From NCBI GenBank assembly GCA_016839955.1, contig JAEOTI010000771.1, positions 1-7,940 of the forward strand: a stretch of DNA of 7,940 bases, in the 5' to 3' direction. The notes beneath the pieces were generated by a model, which had not been told where the DNA came from, ran no database searches, and worked only from the letters and a program-made list of their open reading frames with translations. The translations under genes were made by a program, and so were the position numbers. Origin of the DNA: Candidatus Hodarchaeota archaeon. GTDB taxonomy: Archaea; Asgardarchaeota; Heimdallarchaeia; Hodarchaeales; YT1-057. Shown one piece after another: positions 6,534-7,940 of the stretch; the stretch's first letter is position 1, and each line of letters opens with the position of its first letter.

Positions 6534-7189
6534 GCTTCAAGAATTTTATCTAAAACCATTTTTTCGGGAGCTGCTCCTTCAAGGAAAACTGGTTTTCCTC
6601 CTTCGGCTTGTATAACGGTTTTAGGGACTCCCATTACTCTGTACTTTTGACTAAGTTCTCGAAATTCCATAGCTTCAACCATATCACCGGTTATTCTTTT
6701 ATTAACCATTGCAAAACGGTGAGCAGTCCTCACTGCTTGTGTACAGTAGGGACATGTGGGAGTTACAAATACTTGAATATGAATATCTTTTTCTAAAGAT
6801 TTTAGCTTTTCAACAATCTCCTGGTCCATTTGAAGATTCGTACCCACTTCTGAAATATCCTCGATCAACGTTCCAAATTCAAAGCCAGAGGGAATTCCAA
6901 AGTAACGAATCTTATGGCCTTGCAAATCGTCTGTTGTAATAATGATAGCTGGTAATTTATCTATTCCCATTTCTTTCGCTTTTGGATCATCTGTATTTTC
7001 GATGACATAATCTTCGATTATGACTTTTTCAGATTGGTCTGCAACAATAGTAACGAGTTCTGATGTCTCACTGCAGAATAGGCAGTGTTCAGAACCCGTT
7101 GTGAAAAGTTTTAAAGTTACTTGTTTTTGTAAAGTGTTGAATTTTTCTCTAACTTGCTGTAATGTCTCTTCGTCGATTTCTACAACCAT
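6524..7189 (-). CDS. Protein disulfide oxidoreductase, tandem thioredoxin/glutaredoxin folds
   Basis: The protein has two thioredoxin-fold domains, each with an active-site CxxC and a cis-proline. Numbered from the GTG at 7198, the N-terminal domain has C39-L-F-C42 and LPAI (P83), and the C-terminal domain has C149-P-Y-C152 and VPKT (P192). This is the architecture and length (about 220-230 residues) of archaeal PDO proteins such as the Pyrococcus enzyme. These form, reduce and isomerise disulfides in the cytosol and are usually recharged by a thioredoxin reductase. There is no signal peptide. I chose ATG at 7189 (221 residues) over GTG at 7198 because a strong Shine-Dalgarno site, GGGTGA, overlaps that GTG and sits 5 nt before the ATG. 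It is the first gene of the minus-strand series and is divergent from a nitroreductase, so the two redox genes may share control. Confidence 0.9.
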   Translation of the reverse strand: MVVEIDEETLQQVREKFNTLQKQVTLKLFTTGSEHCLFCSETSELVTIVADQSEKVIIEDYVIENTDDPKAKEMGIDKLPAIIITTDDLQGHKIRYFGIPSGFEFGTLIEDISEVGTNLQMDQEIVEKLKSLEKDIHIQVFVTPTCPYCTQAVRTAHRFAMVNKRITGDMVEAMEFRELSQKYRVMGVPKTVIQAEGGKPVFLEGAAPEKMVLDKILEAIG

Positions 7190-7194
7190 TTCTT

Positions 7195-7200
7195 TCACCC
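7195..7200 (-). promoter_or_regulatory. Shine-Dalgarno site GGGTGA deciding the PDO start
   Basis: On the minus strand GGGTGA ends 5 nt before the ATG at 7189. It overlaps the in-frame GTG at 7198, so that GTG is more likely part of the ribosome-binding site than the start codon. Confidence 0.65.
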
Positions 7201-7240
7201 GAGTATGAATTTAGTTTTTACTTTTTTTCTTTGTATTTTC

Positions 7241-7252
7241 TTAATTTTAATA
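7241..7252 (-). promoter_or_regulatory. Candidate TATA box for the PDO gene
   Basis: On the minus strand TATTAAAATTAA follows the purine-rich AAAAGAGG, which could act as a BRE. Transcription would begin near 7220, leaving a leader of roughly 30 nt that includes the GGGTGA site. The surrounding DNA is very AT-rich, so the call is tentative. Confidence 0.3.
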
Positions 7253-7423
7253 CCTCTTTTGGCAAGAAAAGTTCAATAATTTTCGTTTGACAACCTTCTT
7301 TGTTATTAAAAGTACGTTTCGAGTGACCTTTTGCAAAGAAAACGACATAATTCTTTGGACCATTAGACCACAATTACTTAAGAGAATAAGGAAAGGTCAA
7401 AAAAATAATCTAGATGACCGTCT

Positions 7424-7436
7424 GTTTATGATAAAC
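7424..7436 (+). promoter_or_regulatory. Inverted repeat GTTTAT-G-ATAAAC, possible TATA/operator
   Basis: This 13-bp inverted repeat with 6-bp arms lies about 57 bp before the nitroreductase ATG. Its TTTATGATAA core is TATA-like and is placed so that transcription would begin near 7455. The symmetry could mark a repressor site overlapping the promoter, or simply be an AT-rich coincidence. Confidence 0.3.
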
Positions 7437-7479
7437 TATCACAATTTTGAAATCAAATCAGTTGGTCTACCTATTATTC

Positions 7480-7486
7480 AGGTGAT
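7480..7486 (+). promoter_or_regulatory. Shine-Dalgarno site AGGTGAT for the nitroreductase
   Basis: AGGTGAT is an uninterrupted match to the complement of the archaeal 16S rRNA 3' end and lies 6 nt before the ATG at 7493. It is among the strongest ribosome-binding sites in the window and fixes this start. Confidence 0.8.
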
Positions 7487-7492
7487 TATTCA

Positions 7493-7940
7493 ATGGACAC
7501 TGTAGATATTGAAGATGCAATTCGAATGAGACGTTCAATCCGCGAATTTAAAGCCGGAGAGAAAATTTCAGATGAAGTGATTGAACGGATTCTCGATGCA
7601 GCCCGTTATGCTCCATCTCCTGAAAATATGCAAATGTGGAGATACGTAGTAATCAGAGAAGATCTGGAGTTAAAGAAATACATCGCGGAAATTAGTCAAG
7701 AGATGGCAGCAAGAACTTTTGGTTCAGCACCTTACGAGGCGACCACAGGGAGACTTTGGTGGCTTGGTGATCCACGTAGGGCGACAACTTATGAAGTCAT
7801 GAAAGACGGTGAGTTATTCCTTTACCCCCAAAATGCTGACACAATTGTTATTGGTTGTGCATCAGGTGCGCATCAGGATTCTGGCTATTATTATCCTTTG
7901 GAACTCTTTGGATCTGTTGTCGTAGGAATGGGTATGTTAC
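7493..7940 (+). CDS. Nitroreductase-family flavoprotein, 3' end outside the window
   Basis: The first 149 codons of a nitroreductase-like protein are present and the frame is open at the right edge. The N-terminal FMN-phosphate motif is MRRSIREFK (12-20). The usual IxxILDAARYAPSPxNxQMWRYVVI block follows at 30-54, where the family typically has AxxAPSxxNxQPWxF. Members use NAD(P)H and FMN to reduce nitro compounds, quinones, flavins or enones; the substrate is not apparent. A long middle stretch (about 75-130) containing a Trp-Trp pair and a Gly/Ala-rich segment separates the N-terminal block from the expected dimer helix, which seems to begin near VVVGMGML. This hints at one of the longer family members. 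The gene is divergent from the PDO gene. Start and ribosome-binding site are secure; the subfamily is not. Confidence 0.85.
   Translation, partial: MDTVDIEDAIRMRRSIREFKAGEKISDEVIERILDAARYAPSPENMQMWRYVVIREDLELKKYIAEISQEMAARTFGSAPYEATTGRLWWLGDPRRATTYEVMKDGELFLYPQNADTIVIGCASGAHQDSGYYYPLELFGSVVVGMGML

Larger units (their letters stand above)
7199..7492. other. Divergent intergenic region between PDO and nitroreductase
   Basis: About 294 bp with no convincing gene. The longest frame (TTG at 7287 to 7505) has no ribosome-binding site, resembles no family I know and runs into the nitroreductase start in another frame. The region holds candidate promoters for both genes, a short inverted repeat and the nitroreductase Shine-Dalgarno site, listed separately. 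No tRNA or box C/D-like RNA was recognised. Confidence 0.5.

Noticed and set aside
7324..7399. Inverted repeat TGACCTTT ... AAAGGTCA with 60 bp between the arms
   Set aside because: An 8-bp match at this distance is expected by chance in a 300-bp region, and it lines up with no promoter element.
7287..7505. Open frame of 72 codons on the plus strand upstream of the nitroreductase
   Set aside because: It starts with TTG and has no Shine-Dalgarno site. Its composition resembles translated AT-rich spacer, and it overlaps the well-supported nitroreductase start in another frame.

Overview
The window is AT-rich DNA, most likely from an archaeon and probably from the Asgard group. Four things point that way. 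There is a compact Rab/Ras-type small GTPase. There is an RNA methyltransferase whose sequence resembles eukaryotic METTL16. There is a tandem-thioredoxin protein disulfide oxidoreductase of the archaeal type, next to an archaeal-style CRM/YhbY RNA-binding protein. Shine-Dalgarno sites of the GGTGA(T) and GGAGG type are mixed with genes that have almost no leader. None of this names a lineage, and the assignment rests on gene content read by eye.

Layout. At the left edge, on the minus strand, a METTL16/RlmF-like methyltransferase (45-914) is followed without a gap by what may be the first codons of another gene (1-44). A 189-bp divergent intergenic region separates the methyltransferase from the plus-strand small GTPase (1104-1634). 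The GTPase converges on a long minus-strand series with a single base between the two stop codons. Read in its own direction, that series is: a protein disulfide oxidoreductase (7189-6524), a YhbY-like RNA-binding protein (6482-6237), a TauE/SafE membrane permease (6203-5382), a hydantoinase/oxoprolinase A subunit (5309-3237) and its B subunit (3213-1636). A 0.3-kb divergent intergenic region then leads to a plus-strand nitroreductase that runs off the right edge (7493 onward).

How the genes may work together. HyuA and HyuB should form one ATP-dependent enzyme that opens cyclic imides or lactams, or carboxylates a related substrate; the actual substrate cannot be read from the sequence. The TauE/SafE permease just upstream could move an anionic substrate or product. 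The disulfide oxidoreductase and the nitroreductase are divergent redox genes that share an upstream region. The most unusual non-coding feature lies in the 41-bp gap between the disulfide oxidoreductase and YhbY. It holds a perfect 22-nt palindrome across the upstream stop codon, then a T9 tract, then a second hairpin whose last paired base is the A of the YhbY start codon. This arrangement could terminate or attenuate transcription and also mask translation initiation of an RNA-binding protein.

No tRNA, rRNA, CRISPR array, insertion sequence or phage gene was seen.
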